Shown: piece after piece, positions 18,578-28,486 of the stretch | Position numbering within the stretch: position 1 is the stretch's first letter | How the letters are laid out: each line of letters begins with the position of its first letter | NCBI RefSeq assembly: GCF_904846705.1 | Contig: NZ_CAJHBS010000005.1 | Location: 1 to 64,000 of the forward strand | From: Psychrobacter sp. Pi2-52 | GTDB lineage: Bacteria > Pseudomonadota > Gammaproteobacteria > Pseudomonadales > Moraxellaceae | Length of the DNA stretch: 64,000 nucleotides | Direction of reading: 5' to 3' | Notes under the pieces: model-generated | What the model saw: only the letters and a program-made list of their open reading frames with translations | Database searches by the model: none | Told to the model about the DNA's origin: nothing | Made by a program: the position numbers and the translations under genes

Positions 18578-19238
18578 ATCTACCTCAGTTGCTAGGATCA
18601 AATGCGGTCGTCGTCCTGTTTGGGTTTGCAATAGGGTACTTGCAAATAAAGATACGCACGGCGTTTGATTTAATTGGGTGCTGTCATTATGGCAAAGCTA
18701 TTGGTGCATTATAAGCTGTTTGTACAATTTCAAAATAGTATTTGTGCCACCACAACGTTTTATTGGCTCTATTGATAGTGGGTACTTATCTTTTATCAGT
18801 ATATCATAATGGGGGTGCTAATTCGTTTGTCAAGAGTGATGTAACTACTGAATTTTACTAATGAATAGCAGTGATCTAATTTTGATATTGTGTTTTTTAA
18901 AATAACTGCGTCAATGGGCTAAACCAATAACCAGACTAAAAAATAATAGCGTGTGATGATATAAAACACTACTTAATAATATTAGGCAGTCTTAAAGCTT
19001 ATTAGTCATATTACGGTATTTTACGGCCATAACCTTTATAATAGTAACAACCATGTATGAGCTCAAGAGTCGCTTGTGCAACTTAAGGTGTTTGGCGTAA
19101 TAAATACTTAGTTTTGAAATAGTTATTTAATTGTTTGCCTATGGGGCAAGCGTTTGAAATAATAGCCGCCAGTTGGCATACCCTATGTGTGTTTCTTATT
19201 GCCCTATATCTATATTATTGTTGAGATGAAGAAATTAT
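18578..19238. other. Divergent 660-bp spacer between erpA and yheS
   Basis: AT-rich and without a plausible gene. It must carry promoters for both flanking genes. A small hairpin TTGCC/GGCAA (19135-19149) precedes yheS. No Fe-S (IscR-type) site could be recognised by eye. Confidence 0.5.
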
Positions 19239-21260
19239 ATGATCGAATTTAAAGACGTTGGTGTTCGCCGTGATGGTCGTGAATTGTTTGCAGGTGCAAG
19301 CTTTCAGCTCCATCCAGGTCACAAAGTTGGACTGACGGGCAACAACGGCACAGGCAAATCTACCTTATTTGCGCTACTACTGACGCAGATGGGTACAGGC
19401 GATACAGAGGTCACCCTTGATAAAGGTGAAATCAGTATTCCTGATAGCTGGCATGTGGCGCACATGGCGCAGGAAGTTGGTGCTACGACGCAGTCTGCAA
19501 TCGATTATGTATTGAGCGGTGATGAGCAGTGGTATGAAATTAATGCTGCGCTAAATGATTTGAACAGTGTCAGTGATGAGCAAATTGGTGTGCTACACCA
19601 GCAGTTCGATGAAATCGACGGATATCGTACGCCGACCAAAGCGGCGCAAATTATGGCAGGTCTTGGTTTTAAGACTAGCCAGCATGAGCTGCCTGTAGAA
19701 GGGTTTTCTGGTGGTTGGCGTATGCGCTTAAACCTTGCCAAAACCTTGATGAGCCGTGCTGATCTGATGTTGCTCGATGAGCCAACCAACCATTTGGACT
19801 TGGATGCTATTCTGTGGCTTGAGACATGGATCAATGCCTATATGGGTCTGGTCATCGTCATCTCGCATGACCAAGCGTTTTTGGACGCAACAGTTGGTCA
19901 TATCCTGCATGTAGAGCAACAAAAAATCACCCTTTATACTGGCAACTATCAGCAGTTTATCCGTACCCGTCATGAGCGTATGGCGCAGCAGCAGCAAGCG
20001 TTTGAAAAGCAAGAAGCGACAAAGGCTCACTTGGATGACTTTATTCGTCGTTTCCGTGCTAAAGCCAGTAAAGCTAAGCAAGCACAGAGCCGTATTAAAC
20101 AGTTAGAGCGCATGGCAGAGCTGTCACCAATGATGGCTGATAACCCTTTCTCGTTCCAGTTCTATGAGCCAGCAAACATGAGCTCACCGCTAATTGAGCT
20201 GACCAACGCAGATATTGGCTATAGTGAGACACCGCTTCTACACAATGCCAATGTACAGGTAACCCCTGACACCCGTCTTGGCTTATTGGGTATGAACGGC
20301 GCTGGTAAATCAACGCTGATTAAAGCATTAGTCGGTGAGCTTGGCGTACTAACAGGGAAATATCGTGTTTCGGATACCCTAAAGCTAGGCTATTTCAATC
20401 AGCATCAAATGGATATCCTAGATGCCAAAGCAACGCCTATAGAGATGTTACGTCGCCTAGCGGGCAAAACCTCTGATGCGATGCTACGTTCATTCTTGGG
20501 TAGCTTTGACTTCCGCGGTGAGCGCATTGATACCCCAAGCGAGCTATTCTCAGGGGGTGAGCGCGCGCGTCTAACATTGGCATTGATCGTTTGGCAGCGT
20601 CCCAATGTTCTCGTACTTGATGAGCCGACCAACCATTTGGACTTGCAGATGCGTCAAGCATTGACGATTGCCTTACAAGGATTTAAAGGTGCAGTGGTAC
20701 TGGTATCGCATGATCGAGAGTTGATTGCAAATGTCTGTGATGAGCTGTATCTGGTACACGATGGCATCATCGAAGAGTTCGATGGCGACATTGGTGACTA
20801 TGGTAAGTGGCTAGCAGAGAAGCGCAAGCAAGAGAACGCATCAGATAAAAATACAGGTAAGAAAAAAAGCAAAAAAGAGAGTAAGAAGTTTGTTTCACGT
20901 GAAACAGATAATAGTCAAGTAAGCAACAAAGCATCTGATATCTCATCAAAGAGTAAGGCTGCGACGCCTGCACTTAGTAAAGAAGAGCAGCGTAAGCTAG
21001 CGGCTGAACAGCGTAAAATGACAGCACCTATCCGCCGCGAGATAGAAGAAACAGAAAAGACATTGGCTAAGATTGATAAGCAGCTTGTAACGCTTGAAGA
21101 AAAACTGGCTGATACAGAGCTGTACGAAGAGAGCCGTAAGTCTGACTTACTTGTATTGCTCAATGAGCAAACGGCGCTACAGCAGCAGCATAGTGATAAT
21201 GAAGAGAAGTTACTACTATCAATGACGACTTTAGAAGAGATGGAAGCTAAGTTCGCATAA
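19239..21260 (+). CDS. yheS: ABC-F family ATPase YheS
   Basis: ABC-F proteins have two ATPase cassettes and no membrane domain, and act on the ribosome. Cassette 1 has GNNGTGKST, FSGGWRMRLNLA and LMLLDEPTNHLD. The interdomain linker (FRAKASKAKQAQSRIKQLERM) matches the family signature. Cassette 2 has GMNGAGKST, FSGGERARLTLA and LVLDEPTNHLD. The order, the GWRMRLNLA sequence and the C-terminal coiled coil (about 590-670) match E. coli YheS rather than Uup or EttA. A Lys/Ser-rich stretch before the coiled coil contains a perfect parS 16-mer. Confidence 0.93.
   Translation: MIEFKDVGVRRDGRELFAGASFQLHPGHKVGLTGNNGTGKSTLFALLLTQMGTGDTEVTLDKGEISIPDSWHVAHMAQEVGATTQSAIDYVLSGDEQWYEINAALNDLNSVSDEQIGVLHQQFDEIDGYRTPTKAAQIMAGLGFKTSQHELPVEGFSGGWRMRLNLAKTLMSRADLMLLDEPTNHLDLDAILWLETWINAYMGLVIVISHDQAFLDATVGHILHVEQQKITLYTGNYQQFIRTRHERMAQQQQAFEKQEATKAHLDDFIRRFRAKASKAKQAQSRIKQLERMAELSPMMADNPFSFQFYEPANMSSPLIELTNADIGYSETPLLHNANVQVTPDTRLGLLGMNGAGKSTLIKALVGELGVLTGKYRVSDTLKLGYFNQHQMDILDAKATPIEMLRRLAGKTSDAMLRSFLGSFDFRGERIDTPSELFSGGERARLTLALIVWQRPNVLVLDEPTNHLDLQMRQALTIALQGFKGAVVLVSHDRELIANVCDELYLVHDGIIEEFDGDIGDYGKWLAEKRKQENASDKNTGKKKSKKESKKFVSRETDNSQVSNKASDISSKSKAATPALSKEEQRKLAAEQRKMTAPIRREIEETEKTLAKIDKQLVTLEEKLADTELYEESRKSDLLVLLNEQTALQQQHSDNEEKLLLSMTTLEEMEAKFA
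20891..20906. other. parS: Perfect palindromic parS site within yheS
   Basis: TGTTTCACGTGAAACA is a fully symmetric 16-mer and an exact match to the parS consensus. It falls in the variable linker before the YheS coiled coil (encoding FVSRET), where protein sequence is free to vary. With the site at 3152 it marks a likely origin-proximal ParB loading zone. Confidence 0.87.
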
Positions 21261-21294
21261 AGCATTCTAGATAGTTAGTTATATAAGCAGACAT

Positions 21295-21326
21295 AAAAAA
21301 GGGATGGCATAAGCCATCCCTTTTTT
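21295..21326. terminator. Bidirectional intrinsic terminator
   Basis: AAAAAAGGGATGGC-ATAA-GCCATCCCTTTTTT is a perfect hairpin with flanking A and T tracts between the convergent yheS and RlpA-like genes. Confidence 0.95.
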
Positions 21327-21332
21327 ATTACA

Positions 21333-21695
21333 TTATTCCTTACGATATTTGCCATCACCGTACGACAGTATTTCCATCGTGGTCGTACAAAGCTGACAGT
21401 TTATTTCACCAGCAGCGGCTTTTGATAAATCAAGGATACGACCTCTAATAAAAGGTCCTCTGTCCGTGATTTTTACAACGACGCTCTGCTTTGTCTTTTG
21501 ATTGGTTACTTGTACCTTCGTACCGAACGGTAACGTGCGATGTGCAGCGGTTAAAGAGTTCATGTTGAAGATACTGCCACTAGCTGTGCGCTTGCCATGA
21601 AACTTACTACCGTAATAACTGGTATTGGCTGCAAAAACTGTGGTGCTAAGTAGTAGCGATAAAGTGACAACCAAAGACTTGATTAAATAAGACAT
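21333..21695 (-). CDS. Small RlpA-like (DPBB) secreted protein
   Basis: The 120-residue protein has a signal peptide (LVVTLSLLLSTTVFAA, cleavage near residue 23) and then only the double-psi beta-barrel domain of RlpA. TSYYGSKFHGKRTASG, AHRTLPFGTKVQVTN, ITDRGPFIRGRILDLSKAAA are the core motifs. Full RlpA is a septal lytic transglycosylase with a C-terminal SPOR domain; here no SPOR domain exists. A role in trimming peptidoglycan is likely but inferred. Two cysteines near the end (CQLC) are unusual for the family. Confidence 0.88.
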   Translation of the reverse strand: MSYLIKSLVVTLSLLLSTTVFAANTSYYGSKFHGKRTASGSIFNMNSLTAAHRTLPFGTKVQVTNQKTKQSVVVKITDRGPFIRGRILDLSKAAAGEINCQLCTTTMEILSYGDGKYRKE

Positions 21696-22379
21696 TTAAT
21701 ACCTTTAAGCAATTAATAAAATAGACAGATGCTCTTGCCTACGTTATCTATACTCCCTATGAGTATGAATAATAGGGGATTCTACAAGAGCTAGCTTGTC
21801 ATAGTATTACTGCCGTGTAAAAAACTCACGAGGTCAAATACCTGTTTTTTAAGGAAAAATAGATATTTTTTAGCAAAAATAATGATGACGTAGGTACTAA
21901 AATTAGACTTATAAAGAGTGATTCTCATAAAGAAGCCGACAAAATATTGGAAAGCCAGCAACGTAATATAAATAGGTAATATATAAAGACCAAATCTATC
22001 GATATAGCATAATTATCGTTATGAAAGCTCAAATAGTAATAGATAATATAATGTAAAAAAACCTTGCTATATTCTTACTATTTTGTAAATAAAGAAGGTT
22101 TAGTATTATTGTAGTGCCAATAGAAAGTTGATGATTCTAGATTTTTAAGAAATCTAACTTAAGGTAAAGGTGTTCGCTTATTTACATTAGAGAATATTGT
22201 AGATATCCCTTGGCATCACTACTGGTAATATTTATATAACGGTGTTTGTTATAATTATTGCTATGATGATAAGTAGGCTACAAAAATTGCTATAGCAAAA
22301 TCTAGTAGCTATTTATACCGTATCGTTTGAAATTGGCAGACTGATACCACTAATATGTTTTTATTTTGGGGAAAATAAC
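21696..22379. other. Divergent 680-bp AT-rich spacer before cbpA
   Basis: Very AT-rich with many stops in all frames and no gene. It carries promoters of the RlpA-like gene and cbpA, which I could not place. GGGGAAAATAAC directly before 22380 serves as the cbpA ribosome binding site. Confidence 0.5.
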
Positions 22380-23405
22380 ATGGCAGAGAAAAACTACTAT
22401 GACATTTTAGGGGTCAAAAAAGACGCCTCAGACGCTGATATCAAAAAAAAATACCGTAAGCTCGTTCGTCAATACCATCCCGATGTCAGTGATCATCCAG
22501 ACGCTGATAATAAAATTGCAGAAATAAACAACGCTTACGAAACGATCAGAGATAAAGAAAAGCGCGCCGAATATGACGCTATGCTAAATAATCCGTTCGC
22601 GGGTCAAAGTAGATCGAGTGGGTTTGGTGGTAGTGGGCAAACTGGCGCAGGTCAAGGTGGTTTTCGCTGGGAAGATATCAAAGATCAGTTTGGTGACGGT
22701 GAGGCCTTTGGTGATGGTGGTTTTCGTTTCGATGATATTTTTTCAGCATTTGGTCGCGGCGCACGTGGGTCAGCTGGTGGGCAAACTGGCAGTCGCTCTC
22801 AAAGCAGCGGCTTCGATCAATTTGGTGGTGGCTTTGGGACGCAAGATAGCAAAGGTCAGGATCAGCATGCTGAGATTACCGTTGATTTGTCTTCAGTCTA
22901 TAGTGGCGACGACTACAGCATTAAGCTAAACGTCCCTGTTCGTCAGCCCAATGGTAATGTCGACTACGACAATAAGACTCTTAAGATAAAAATCCCTAAA
23001 GGTATCACTGACGGTAAGCAAATTCGTTTAGCAGGGCAAGGTGCTGCTGGTAGCAGTAATGGCAAAAATGGCGATTTGTTTTTGAAGGTTAAAATTCGTC
23101 ATGATGCCAATATTCGTATAGAAGGCGCAGACGTTTATCAAACTGTGAATATTGCACCGTGGGAAGCGGCATTGGGTGAAAAAATCAACGTCAGTACGCC
23201 AGCGGGTACGCTTGGTGTGACCATTCCTAAGAACAGCAAGTCCGGTAGCAATTTACGTCTCAAAGGCAAAGGTATCCCTGCCAAGCAAGCAGGTGACCTG
23301 TATCTAACTTTAAATATCGTCAATCCTGATGTCAGTAGTGATGCGTCGATACAGGCTTATGAGCAGCTAAAGCAAGCCTTTGCGGATATCAATATTAGTC
23401 GTTAA
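22380..23405 (+). CDS. cbpA: Curved-DNA-binding co-chaperone CbpA
   Basis: CbpA is a DnaJ paralogue lacking the zinc fingers; it works with DnaK and can bind curved DNA. The J domain (residues 1-70, HPD in YHPDVSDHPD) is followed by a Gly/Phe/Gln-rich linker to about 160. Two beta-rich C-terminal domains follow (KIKIPKGITDGKQIRLAGQG and the later GSNLRLKGKGIPAKQAGDLY). The length of 341 is a little above the usual 306 because of the linker. cbpM follows at about 100 bases, the standard pair. Confidence 0.95.
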   Translation: MAEKNYYDILGVKKDASDADIKKKYRKLVRQYHPDVSDHPDADNKIAEINNAYETIRDKEKRAEYDAMLNNPFAGQSRSSGFGGSGQTGAGQGGFRWEDIKDQFGDGEAFGDGGFRFDDIFSAFGRGARGSAGGQTGSRSQSSGFDQFGGGFGTQDSKGQDQHAEITVDLSSVYSGDDYSIKLNVPVRQPNGNVDYDNKTLKIKIPKGITDGKQIRLAGQGAAGSSNGKNGDLFLKVKIRHDANIRIEGADVYQTVNIAPWEAALGEKINVSTPAGTLGVTIPKNSKSGSNLRLKGKGIPAKQAGDLYLTLNIVNPDVSSDASIQAYEQLKQAFADINISR

Positions 23406-23505
23406 ATAAGGTTATAAATAACTGTCATTTATTACTGAAGTAATAGACGAATAGCAGAGATGAATACGATACCGATGAAATAAAGAGAAAACGAGGATAA
23501 TAGCT

Positions 23506-23829
23506 ATGAACCACTCGACTGAATTTACAGACATCATCATGAGCTTAGATGAACTGGTCTCTGCCTGTGGCCAGGAGCGCCAATGGGTCATCGAATTAAT
23601 CGAAGAAAATATCATTGAATATGATGTACCAGAGCATGAAAAATTTACTGGTTATCAGCTGACGACAGTGCGCCGTGCATCGCGATTGAGTCGTGATTTT
23701 GAAGCCAGCGTACCAGCAATTGGTTTGATACTTGAGCTGTTAGATGAAGTTGAGCAACTGCGCCAACTTAAACGTCAGATAGAGCAGCAAACACCAGTCA
23801 TCGAAGTCGACATAGATAATCTAAAGTAA
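23506..23829 (+). CDS. cbpM: Chaperone modulatory protein CbpM
   Basis: CbpM binds the J domain of CbpA and blocks its co-chaperone and DNA-binding activities. The 107-residue protein has the MerR-like pattern: MSLDELVSACG, LIEENIIEYD, then a helix ending in RRASRLSRDFE, and a C-terminal coiled helix (LILELLDEVEQLRQLKRQI). It could start internally at the ATG at 23539 (MSLDEL), giving 96 residues. The position behind cbpA supports the call. Confidence 0.92.
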   Translation: MNHSTEFTDIIMSLDELVSACGQERQWVIELIEENIIEYDVPEHEKFTGYQLTTVRRASRLSRDFEASVPAIGLILELLDEVEQLRQLKRQIEQQTPVIEVDIDNLK

Positions 23830-23851
23830 ACTAACAATCAAGATAACGCGT

Positions 23852-23883
23852 AAAAAAAGGGCCCTATAAAGGCCCTTTTTTTA
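23852..23883. terminator. Bidirectional intrinsic terminator
   Basis: AAAAAAAGGGCC-CTATAAA-GGCCCTTTTTTT lies between the convergent cbpM and sstT genes. Confidence 0.93.
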
Positions 23884-23910
23884 TGTCTATATAAAACACT
23901 TCAGCAGAAA

Positions 23911-25113
23911 TTAACGCGAATACGTCGGATCCGCTGCTGCGGTAAATAATACATCAGTAGAAGAGTTCAAAGCAGTCTCAGCTGAGTCCTGAATCACACC
24001 GATGATAAAGCCAATCGCAACTACTTGCATCGCGATATCATTTGGAATGCTAAATAAGCTAGCAGCGAGTGGAATCAATAGCAATGAACCACCAGCAACA
24101 CCAGAAGCACCGCAAGCACTAATCGTAGCAACCAGACTGAGTAGCAGCGCTGATGCAAACGTCACTTCGATACCCAACGTATGAGCAGCAGCAAGCGTTA
24201 AGACGTTAATCGTAATCGCAGCACCCGCCATGTTAATGGTGGCCCCTAGTGGGATGGTCACCGAATAAGTGTCTTCATGCAATCCAAGCTTACGGGCAAG
24301 GTTCATGTTGACTGGGATATTGGCCGCTGAACTACGTGTAAAGAAGGCAGTAATTCCTGATTCGCGCAGACATCTGAACACGAGTGGATAAGGGTTCTTG
24401 CCAGTTTTGATAAGGACGATAAGCGGATTGGCAACCAACGCAATGAATAACATGCAGCTGATTAATACCATTAAGATACGTGCGTAGCCTGCCAAAGAAG
24501 CAAATCCTGTTTCAGCAACCGTGCTAGCGACTAGGCCTAAGATACCAAATGGGGCTAAAGCAATAATCCATTTAACCACTTGTGAGATGGCATCAGCGAA
24601 ATCACCGACAACATTACGAGCAGTATCACTGGCTTGGCGCAATGCAAAACCGATAATAATTGCCCATGCTAAGATACCAATATAGTTGGCTTCAGCGATT
24701 GCATTGATCGGGTTAGCGACCAAGTTCATGAGCAAGTTCGTCAAGACTTCTTTTAGGTCAGCAGGTGGTACTTGCGCGATATCGGCGTTGATCAAGACCA
24801 GCTCAGTCGGGAATAAAAAGCTGGCACCGACTGCCGTTAGTGCTGCCAAAAAAGTGCCGAACATGTACATGATAAGCACCGGCTTTACGTAGACTTCATT
24901 GCCACTGCGATGTTGACTAATGGCTGCCATAACCAGAATAAACACTAGGATGGGAGCGACTGCTTTTAGTGCGCCGACAAAGAGTGTACCAAGCAACCCT
25001 ATGGCGGTGCCGATACTTGGCGCCAGCCAACCAATCAATACCCCTAATACCAAACCAATAATAATAAGCGGCACCAGCCCTATACGCTGATACATCGCAA
25101 TCAATGAACGCAT
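23911..25113 (-). CDS. sstT: Serine/threonine:sodium symporter SstT
   Basis: SstT imports serine and threonine with Na+ and belongs to the dicarboxylate/amino acid:cation symporter family. The 400-residue protein has about eight membrane helices and two re-entrant loops. Key segments are [14 protein letters not shown] (substrate hairpin), [12 protein letters not shown] (the NMxG-type cation motif) and [13 protein letters not shown]. The last helix holds [16 protein letters not shown]. Length fits the family (about 414). It appears monocistronic. Confidence 0.95.
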   Translation of the reverse strand: MRSLIAMYQRIGLVPLIIIGLVLGVLIGWLAPSIGTAIGLLGTLFVGALKAVAPILVFILVMAAISQHRSGNEVYVKPVLIMYMFGTFLAALTAVGASFLFPTELVLINADIAQVPPADLKEVLTNLLMNLVANPINAIAEANYIGILAWAIIIGFALRQASDTARNVVGDFADAISQVVKWIIALAPFGILGLVASTVAETGFASLAGYARILMVLISCMLFIALVANPLIVLIKTGKNPYPLVFRCLRESGITAFFTRSSAANIPVNMNLARKLGLHEDTYSVTIPLGATINMAGAAITINVLTLAAAHTLGIEVTFASALLLSLVATISACGASGVAGGSLLLIPLAASLFSIPNDIAMQVVAIGFIIGVIQDSAETALNSSTDVLFTAAADPTYSR

Positions 25114-25407
25114 CTGTACACCCTCAAGTCCGTTAAAAGTAAGTGAATTGTCACAACAGAAAATTTATCGAAGGATGGTAGCATTTTTTGACATATTCGC
25201 ATACCGCTCATAGCAGTAGCTGTTGCGTGCAAACAGAGGGATAGTAGAGTTATAGAACTAGTATAAAAAAGAATGCAGCACTTATAGGCAAGGGCTAGCT
25301 ACTCAGAATACCTCATTAATAAGAAAGCAGAATTAGGAATATATAGCGTAAGGAGTATGTTTTGCTGCAAAAATAGAAAAAGATACGAGGGAAAATAACC
25401 GGCAGAG

Positions 25408-25905
25408 CTACACCTTAAAGTGGGTCAGATCGTAACCTAATTGCTGGTAGGCTTTATATTTATTGCGACCTTCTTGTGTACTTGTGGCATCAGGTAGGAT
25501 CAGCTCAAGGACTCGAGAGGGTTTTGAATTATTGGTAGCAGTCATAAAATCGTTGACGGGACGTGTCGTCGTATTGAGCACGATACCATTAAAATTTGCT
25601 GGCATATGATTGCCTAGCAGTACAGGCGCTAATGATTTATGAGCAACAATGTTGATGTTGCTATCATCAGTACCTCTATCATTGGTACTTTTATTGTCAG
25701 TATCAGAAAGACATTGATGCGGTATAAAACTCGTGGACTCTTGTGCCCAAAGTGCCGTATCTAGATTTGATAGTAATGTCTCGTCTTCAATTAAAATCAG
25801 CAAAGACTGAGCGCTTTTGTTAAGCGCCGTCTGAGTCAGCTGACAAATAAAGCCCAAGAAATCTTGGGCCTTACTTTCACTTAATACATAAAAACTAATT
25901 TTCAT
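25408..25905 (-). CDS. holC: DNA polymerase III subunit chi
   Basis: HolC links the clamp loader to SSB. The 165-residue protein starts with the family pattern MKISFYVL and a helix CQLTQTALNKSAQSLLILIEDE. ALWAQESTSFIPH fits the conserved W/F...FIPH segment, and VLELILP with the final YKAYQQLGYDLTHFKV are also typical. An insertion rich in Asn, Asp and Ser (about 72-88) is unusual. It starts seven bases after the pepA stop, a pairing common in gammaproteobacteria. Confidence 0.92.
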   Translation of the reverse strand: MKISFYVLSESKAQDFLGFICQLTQTALNKSAQSLLILIEDETLLSNLDTALWAQESTSFIPHQCLSDTDNKSTNDRGTDDSNINIVAHKSLAPVLLGNHMPANFNGIVLNTTTRPVNDFMTATNNSKPSRVLELILPDATSTQEGRNKYKAYQQLGYDLTHFKV

Positions 25906-25912
25906 AAATGGA

Positions 25913-27568
25913 TTAAGCCATCTCTGCGCTGTTTTTTAGATATTGCATAAACAGTGGTACAGGACGTCCAGTGGCTGCTTTGTCTTTGCCTGAGTTCCAT
26001 GCAGTACCAGCAATGTCTAAATGGGCCCATGCTTGACCTTCTTCAATGAAACGCGACAAGAAGCAGGCGGCAGTTACCGCGCCAGCACCTTTACCACCGA
26101 TGTTTTGCATATCAGCGATTGGTGAGTCAAGCTGAGCTTGATATTCATCATCCAAAGGCATATGCCAAATAAGATCGCCTGATAGGTTACTGGCATTTTC
26201 TAAATCAAACAGGACATCTTCATCATTACTAAATACTGCTGAACGAACATGACCTAGTGCAACCACACAAGCGCCAGTCAAGGTGGCAACATCGATGATG
26301 GCTTTTGGCTGATAGCGCTGCACGTAGCACAAGGTATCTGCTAGTACTAAACGACCTTCAGCATCAGTATTTAAGATTTCGACTGATTTACCATTCATCG
26401 CTTTGACGATATCGCCTGGACGTGTTGCATCACCTGATGGCATGTTTTCAGCACAGGCTAGCGCACCAACGACGTTGATTGGTAGACGAGCTTCGCACAA
26501 CGCTTTGATTGTACCAAGTACTGACGCCGAACCACCCATGTCAAACTTCATCTCATCCATCGCCGCACCTGGCTTGATTGAGATACCGCCTGAATCAAAG
26601 GTTACGCCTTTACCGACTAATACGATAGGTGCGTCGTCATTGGTCGCTTGTGCATGGTCATTGCTATTTTTGCTTGCATTTTTAGCTGACTTTTTGGTTG
26701 GTAGTTTATCGGCCAATGCCTTTAGACCACTCACTTTTGCGTTGCTAGTGGTGTGCTCGGTAGTGCCTGCATTTGAACTAAATTCTGATTTACCACGGTA
26801 CTCCATGAGTACCAGTTTACCTTCTTTGGTAGAGCCTTGTGCAACGGCCAAGAAGCAATGCATACCTAGCGCTGACATCTCGTCCTCACCTAGTACCTTC
26901 ACGGTTAATAGGTCAGGGTAAGTTTTTGCAAGTTCTTGAGCTTGTTCAGCCATGTAAGCTGGGAAGCATATATTGCCAGGTTCATTGGCCACATCACGAG
27001 TGAGGCTCTGACCAGCAAATACTGACTGAGCAAATGCTAGCGCAGGCTGTAGTGACTCATCAGCTAACAGGTAAACATCAGTCAATACAGGCGTGGCTTG
27101 CTCAGATTTATATTTATCAAAGCGGTAGCTAGCTGCCAACAGATTAAGGGCAAATTGACCAAAATGATTTTCTTCTAAAGCATCGCCTAATGCGACCGTG
27201 ATAGAGGCCACGCGTTTTTGCGTACTGTTATAAATGGTATTGGCGATTTTTTGCAGTACGGTGTTGTTAAACTTATCAGTGTTACCTACACCGACCAATA
27301 GCAGTTGAACAGGGTTTTGCTTAGTGGTTTTTTTGTCACCTGCCAATGCATAGTCGGCAACAGTCTCACCCAGTGAGCCTTTGAAGTGTGACACTTCAAT
27401 CAGCTGCTCAATACGGGCAGTATAGTCAGTCAGTGCTGATTCAGCTAAGATATTTTTCTTACTGTCAATTAAAACAACCAAGCAAGCGCTGTCTTTACTG
27501 TTGGCTTCTTTTTTTAGAATCTTTTGGGTATGTGTCTTTGGCAGATGCTGAGATAATTTGATATTCAT
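25913..27568 (-). CDS. pepA: Leucyl aminopeptidase (cytosol aminopeptidase)
   Basis: PepA is a two-metal M17 aminopeptidase; in some bacteria it also binds DNA in Xer recombination. The C-terminal domain shows GKGVTFDSGGISIKP, MKFDMGGSASVLG and the signature NTDAEGRLVLAD. A Lys/Asn/Ala-rich insertion of roughly 45 residues (about 264-312), just before the metal domain, is absent from the E. coli protein and looks like a surface loop. It precedes holC; xerD lies elsewhere in the window. Confidence 0.96.
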   Translation of the reverse strand: MNIKLSQHLPKTHTQKILKKEANSKDSACLVVLIDSKKNILAESALTDYTARIEQLIEVSHFKGSLGETVADYALAGDKKTTKQNPVQLLLVGVGNTDKFNNTVLQKIANTIYNSTQKRVASITVALGDALEENHFGQFALNLLAASYRFDKYKSEQATPVLTDVYLLADESLQPALAFAQSVFAGQSLTRDVANEPGNICFPAYMAEQAQELAKTYPDLLTVKVLGEDEMSALGMHCFLAVAQGSTKEGKLVLMEYRGKSEFSSNAGTTEHTTSNAKVSGLKALADKLPTKKSAKNASKNSNDHAQATNDDAPIVLVGKGVTFDSGGISIKPGAAMDEMKFDMGGSASVLGTIKALCEARLPINVVGALACAENMPSGDATRPGDIVKAMNGKSVEILNTDAEGRLVLADTLCYVQRYQPKAIIDVATLTGACVVALGHVRSAVFSNDEDVLFDLENASNLSGDLIWHMPLDDEYQAQLDSPIADMQNIGGKGAGAVTAACFLSRFIEEGQAWAHLDIAGTAWNSGKDKAATGRPVPLFMQYLKNSAEMA

Positions 27569-27868
27569 ACAGTTATCCTTATTAGCGTTATGATGATTAT
27601 AACGTTCGTGTATTGCTTATGATTATTAGAGTATTTGGTCTATTGAGCAATCACGATAGTGTAGCATATTGCAATATTGCTATGCAGTTAGCAAAGCTTA
27701 AGTAAAAAGGTTTGAGCTAGGTTACTGCGTCCACTCATCTAAACCTTTGATGGTGATATCAGAGGCTTATTCAAGTGCATAGTTTACGTGGATAATGACT
27801 AAATCGGCTGTTCTAGCCAGTTAATCATTTGGCCACCTAGCAATTTAGTTACTTAGCAACTAGGCAAC
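27569..27868. other. Spacer upstream of pepA
   Basis: No gene is visible. A patch of short repeated TTAG/CTAG words (27833-27870) before the hydrolase stop can fold weakly. It has no poly-T, so it is not called a terminator. Confidence 0.4.
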
Positions 27869-28486
27869 TTAGTCATTGACCAATTCATCGGTCGTTACCA
27901 TCGCGGCAAATCTATCTTGTAATGCCGCCATCGCTGTATCATGCATCACCTCAGCGCTGATAGCATCTCTTTTGGCACTAGGCAAGTCACGTGTGGCACA
28001 GGCATCGTGGCAAACAAAACTATCGAAGCCTAGATCAAATGCTGCGCGGGCAGTTGAGCTAACGCACATATGGCTCATAAAACCCGCAAAAATAATTTGC
28101 TGCTTTGACGCTGATGTAATCAATGACTGTAGCTGCGTATCATGAAAAGCATTTGGGTGTTTTTTGGCAATCACTGTCTCGCCATCATGTGGTTGTAGTT
28201 GCTCAACAATCTCGACCTTAGACGATAAAGGGTCGAATACATTGCCGTTTTCTGCGCCATGATGCGTAATGTGAAAAATCGGAATGTCTTGCTGACGGGC
28301 TTTATCAAGTAACAGGCGTGCATTTGAGATGGCTGTTGCACCTGCTTGCCCCAATGGCATCGCACCGTCGACGTACTCGTTTTGATAATCAATTAAAACA
28401 AGCGCAGCGTTTGACCAGTCGAGTGTGTCGAAAGCGCCACCAGCGAGTTCGAGTAAGGTAGCGGGGTTGGTTGTGGTTTTATTCAT
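27869..28486 (-). CDS. Cysteine hydrolase, isochorismatase family
   Basis: The 205-residue protein has the isochorismatase-like pattern: the catalytic Asp in ALVLIDYQNEYVDGAMPLG, the Lys in VIAKKHPNAFHDT, and the nucleophile Cys in FAGFMSHMCVSSTARAAFDLG. The ending CHDACATRDLPS is also typical. Members hydrolyse amides or vinyl ethers such as nicotinamide, biuret or isochorismate; the substrate cannot be assigned. It stands alone, divergent from lptF. Confidence 0.88.
   Translation of the reverse strand: MNKTTTNPATLLELAGGAFDTLDWSNAALVLIDYQNEYVDGAMPLGQAGATAISNARLLLDKARQQDIPIFHITHHGAENGNVFDPLSSKVEIVEQLQPHDGETVIAKKHPNAFHDTQLQSLITSASKQQIIFAGFMSHMCVSSTARAAFDLGFDSFVCHDACATRDLPSAKRDAISAEVMHDTAMAALQDRFAAMVTTDELVND

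Noticed and set aside
27833-27870. Cluster of TTAG/CTAG words as a repeat array or terminator
   Set aside because: The copies are irregular and short, the stem is weak and there is no T run.
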